DNA from: a virus | IMG/VR virus record: IMGVR_UViG_3300042731_004037 | Span: 1 to 64,000 of that record | Strand: one strand, 5' to 3' | DNA: 64,000 bases | In this document: positions 62,001 to 64,000 of the stretch, in pieces | How the letters are laid out: every line of letters begins with the position of its first letter | How positions within the stretch are numbered: the stretch's first letter is position 1 | Made by a program: the position numbers and the translations under genes | Notes under the pieces: model-generated | The model's input: the letters and a program-made list of their open reading frames with translations, nothing else | Database searches by the model: none | What the model was told of the DNA's origin: nothing

Positions 62001-64000
62001 CCAGAAGCTAAAAAAATGGTAGCTGATTTTGACAAAGAAAAAGAACTATCTATATCAGAAAAGACCAAGGAAGAGCACCGAATTAATAAAGAAAGAGGAC
62101 AATTCTGGAGGCATCAATTTGATATTTCTGAGATAGGTAATAAACCTAGTTTTTGGGAATATCCGAAGGCATACATTTCGAAACGTCTTAAGTATGCTAA
62201 TGATACAATAAATCTTACATCTACGGAAAGAAAAATTTTCAATATTTTAAAATCTGCTGTAGACGAATTTAATCTTGGCACTACAATTAGAGTTGCTGGT
62301 GGATGGGTGCGAGATAAATTAATGGGTCGGCAATCCAAAGATATTGATATAGCCATAGATAATATGACTGGTAAAGAATTCGTCGATTATATTAATCGTT
62401 ATGCACGTATCCATAATATTGATATTACTGCTGGTTTAATTCCTGCTAAACCAGAACAGGGAAAACATTTAGAAACAGCAGTTATACATATGCTTGGAGA
62501 ATCAATAGATGTTGTTAATTTGCGAGATGAAGAATATGATGAAGAATCAAGAAAACCAATAGTAACTATTACCGATTCTCCTATAAAAGATGCATTTAGA
62601 AGAGATTTAACAATTAATTCTTTATTTTATAATATACATACTAATAAGATAGAAGATTTTACTGGTCAAGGAATATACGATATTAAAAATAAAATATTAC
62701 GAACTCCAAAAACTGTCACAGAAGAACAACAAAAAGAAGTTGGTAGACTTATAGATGCTAAACAAATATTTTTGGACGACCCATTACGTGTGTTAAGGGC
62801 AATAAGATTCGCTAACAGATATCCTGATTTTAAAATAGATCCTGAAATAATCTCAGCAGCTAAAAATAAAGATGTTCAGGAAGCATTTAGAAATAAGATT
62901 ACATGGGAACGTAGACAAGAAGAATTATCAAAAATAATGAGTGAGAATCGTAGCCCGCGTGAAGCCCTCGAATTAATTAAAGATTTAGGGTATAGGTCTG
63001 AAATTCTACAACTACCAGATGAATATTCTGAATGGGAGTTAGATCAAAACAACCCACATCATGAATTTAATGTTTGGGGTCATTTAATGGAAGCCTTAGA
63101 TAATATTTATGAAATTACAAAAAATGAAGATTTAAATAAGGCTGATAGATATATACTTAATTGGGCCACTTTATTACACGATGTTGGAAAATTGGATCCT
63201 ACCGTACAAGGCGTCAAAGAGATGGGAGACAAACTTGTTAATACATATCATGGGCATGAACGTTCCAGCATACAAGCGGCTCAATATATTTTAACCAAAC
63301 TTAAAGGAACAAAAGGTAAAGATATAAAGCGTGTACAAAGTTTAATTGATGCCGCTAGACGTGTAGATTTAGATCCAGATAAAGCGTCTAAGATTACAGC
63401 AAAAGCAATAAGAAATATTTTGAAACTTACACAAGAATTTGGTGATGACTGGAAACGTGCTTTGCAAGTGGCTTTAGCCGATGCCGCAGCTCATAAAGGA
63501 GGATGGCTACCAACTTTTCCTATGGAAGGATATGATTATCTTACACGCCAATTTGAAAAAGTTCCCACAACTACGGCGTTAGTTCCTTTGATTAGTGGAT
63601 TTGATCTGCAAAATTTATTTAATAGACGTCCAGGTAAGTGGATAGGACAAATAAATAAAGAACTTCAGATATGGCAAACACAAGCTGCAACTCACAATAT
63701 AGAACTATCTAGAGAAGATGTAATACATTTTCTGGAATCATTTGATGCTCAAAACATATATGACGAAAAAACTCATGAGTACAAGGAACCTATTGTGTCA
63801 ATGATAAAAGAGGCTAGATTTATATCTAAATGTGCTGAAAAAGAATCAGAGGACGGTAAATACGAAAAAGAAAAAAATGATCCAAAGTGGGATGAAGTGC
63901 TGATAGATAAAGATAGAAAATTAACTCGCAGACAGATACGCGATCATTATATAAAAAATAAATCAAAAATAATGTCAGAAATAAAAGGTAAACCTGTAAT
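59034..64000 (+). CDS. Giant multi-enzyme polyprotein: topoisomerase IB, two M15-type domains, NTase-HD, LigD-type start (runs off the edge)
   Basis: An uninterrupted frame of 1655+ codons with no stop before the right edge. ATG 59034 is used here; ATG 59148 has a better Shine-Dalgarno (AAGGA). Domains in order (residue numbers from 59034): topoisomerase IB catalytic domain, ~40-275, with R127, K163, R222, H252 and Tyr261 (catalytic pentad complete); M15-type zinc-peptidase domain 1, HxxGxAxD at ~460-467 and His ~508; domain 2, H677, D684 and H723; a ~350-residue linker; nucleotidyltransferase head GGWVRD (~1089) and DID (~1103-1105), RRDLTINSL and DPLRVLRAIRFA; HD domain (LLHDVGK, ~1380). 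The last ~35 residues (RKLTRRQIRDHY...EIKGKPV) resemble the start of LigD-type primase-polymerase domains. It follows the portal and small helical gene. Possibly virion-borne and proteolytically processed. Confidence 0.85.
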   Translation, partial: MNKKLSKRLIDKDRFRRVCYYKNLQPLLADHNFKKDLNMRQISKRAKVVSDKPAYEKKEKSESGGTIYKYKEDHIKKRWNEKIEKLKKLEKELKKVRKQYEKDLNSDDDRTRAIAAIVGIMDDTAMRIGNEDSAKEGTFGASTLKVKHVKGKGNKMTFDFPGKGAIEQNVVLENSKVIKVIRDLMKGKKSDDFIFEIDGKKIWDRAVNRYLSKFDISAKDLRGFHANRLMKEMLKKKDFKDALNEVAEIVGHEASTLKNQYLDPELVEKHEGKKKKATISCRADDLPMSASPAIQQEEQPIPYSDPTDIQNLLTQVDIDLNVNNIGKNVVFDDPSIKIAWRIIAPFLPPGSTITSVYRDEHEQARILLEYWRSWGVFDGHKWHNRWNTKIYEGYFHKTFGIEQRINPWRIERLYNKSINRTAFSRLDKYILNKISRIMVAGTVPDGFDRPDVAEPGESAHQEGIAFDISGPNLNLISERVIYVSNIFPESIQLMQPPYKEGVANNVVHIVLARSVSMPNINDYVLKLIQIQNPQIARVIQQNIKPLISKRAELTPADIVWVDNLRSGINQPNKQLINISQEDRRILMIPRAKVNQLLLNAWKTLKPFLPETAVMTSGVRTPEDQKNILNHYWKKATGKTIPQDLRSDMRVWRQVSRLLKRHYGYIVGPPETNNPYSHLKGRALDIAGADLYDISAVVKAVSDNPALPVTFRKPLIEQGNGCVHVGVESARFDEDAVLAVREHSRQRFASIYSAIEDEQIQNIFADFLYSNPPEDLINKLGIIQYESFDGQGIADSEDELVLDMGFGKEDGLGNWFEKSLILDLEESAGAAHNIKDPNKIEFEQPEWFKYDPEKPISLRDKNAANNIFPDTDEEALAIQPSTFLNNKKLMEKFPHLILAQATKLSMLHPQEYFVLKYYRRPELKDVNQDALLRLLDFNPSFYFNSGLFLEDEFKHAIDTAAINILKNNPIEILNLAKSSPVIREAIQDIIPEAKKMVADFDKEKELSISEKTKEEHRINKERGQFWRHQFDISEIGNKPSFWEYPKAYISKRLKYANDTINLTSTERKIFNILKSAVDEFNLGTTIRVAGGWVRDKLMGRQSKDIDIAIDNMTGKEFVDYINRYARIHNIDITAGLIPAKPEQGKHLETAVIHMLGESIDVVNLRDEEYDEESRKPIVTITDSPIKDAFRRDLTINSLFYNIHTNKIEDFTGQGIYDIKNKILRTPKTVTEEQQKEVGRLIDAKQIFLDDPLRVLRAIRFANRYPDFKIDPEIISAAKNKDVQEAFRNKITWERRQEELSKIMSENRSPREALELIKDLGYRSEILQLPDEYSEWELDQNNPHHEFNVWGHLMEALDNIYEITKNEDLNKADRYILNWATLLHDVGKLDPTVQGVKEMGDKLVNTYHGHERSSIQAAQYILTKLKGTKGKDIKRVQSLIDAARRVDLDPDKASKITAKAIRNILKLTQEFGDDWKRALQVALADAAAHKGGWLPTFPMEGYDYLTRQFEKVPTTTALVPLISGFDLQNLFNRRPGKWIGQINKELQIWQTQAATHNIELSREDVIHFLESFDAQNIYDEKTHEYKEPIVSMIKEARFISKCAEKESEDGKYEKEKNDPKWDEVLIDKDRKLTRRQIRDHYIKNKSKIMSEIKGKPV

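Noticed and set aside
1-64000. tRNA, rRNA or tmRNA genes
   Set aside because: Gaps are short and read by eye show no cloverleaf, T-arm consensus or rRNA-like segment. A tRNAscan run would be needed to be certain.

Overview
The window is a stretch of a large, AT-rich, tailed double-stranded DNA phage genome of jumbo-phage type. Every gene I can support lies on the + strand and genes abut or overlap by a few bases. Hallmark virion genes (terminase large subunit, portal, tail fibre with an S74 chaperone) sit beside a phage-encoded replication and recombination set. TAA, TAG and TGA all act as stops, so the standard bacterial code fits. I see no host-like rRNA, ribosomal-protein operon or metabolic backbone. 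The host cannot be named from the sequence.

Layout. (1) 1-6.4 kb: the tail end of an unknown gene, an M16 zinc peptidase, a large tail-fibre protein built from LDGY repeats with a C-terminal S74 chaperone, a two-helix membrane protein and a terminator. (2) 6.4-16.4 kb: elongation factor Ts, small accessory proteins (including two with a shared NSSSSSF N-terminus), an HNH endonuclease, a cysteine desulfurase, a DEDDh exonuclease, a ClpP-like protease, a membrane-anchored lytic transglycosylase, a family-4 uracil-DNA glycosylase, a secreted HExxH protein and a dCMP deaminase. (3) 16.4-40.3 kb, DNA metabolism: an FtsK-like motor, the DnaG zinc domain, SbcD and SbcC (SbcC with an intein), dNMP kinase, 5'-nucleotidase, a RecB/Cas4-like nuclease, a sigma factor, trigger factor, DNA polymerase III alpha, an SSB-like protein with its own promoter, RuvC, DnaJ, RecA, the DnaG TOPRIM domain as a separate gene, a region-4 regulator, IF-3, then a strong terminator. 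(4) 40.5-64 kb, virion module: head-associated proteins of unknown function, a candidate small terminase, a CCA-type nucleotidyltransferase, a homing endonuclease, ATP-dependent DNA ligase, terminase large subunit, a portal protein carrying two homologous inteins, and a very large open frame that runs off the right edge. That frame joins topoisomerase IB, two M15-type peptidase domains and a CCA-type nucleotidyltransferase with an HD domain, and ends in what looks like the start of a LigD-type polymerase domain.

How it fits together. The phage brings much of its own replication and repair chemistry and nucleotide-pool enzymes. It also carries translation and proteostasis factors (EF-Ts, IF-3, trigger factor, DnaJ, ClpP-like) that could bias host translation and folding. 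The cysteine desulfurase may supply sulfur for two phage enzymes that look like Fe-S proteins. The most unusual item is the giant multi-enzyme frame directly after the portal gene. Its position suggests a virion-borne, possibly injected and proteolytically processed polyprotein for cell-wall entry and genome-end handling. That role is inference.
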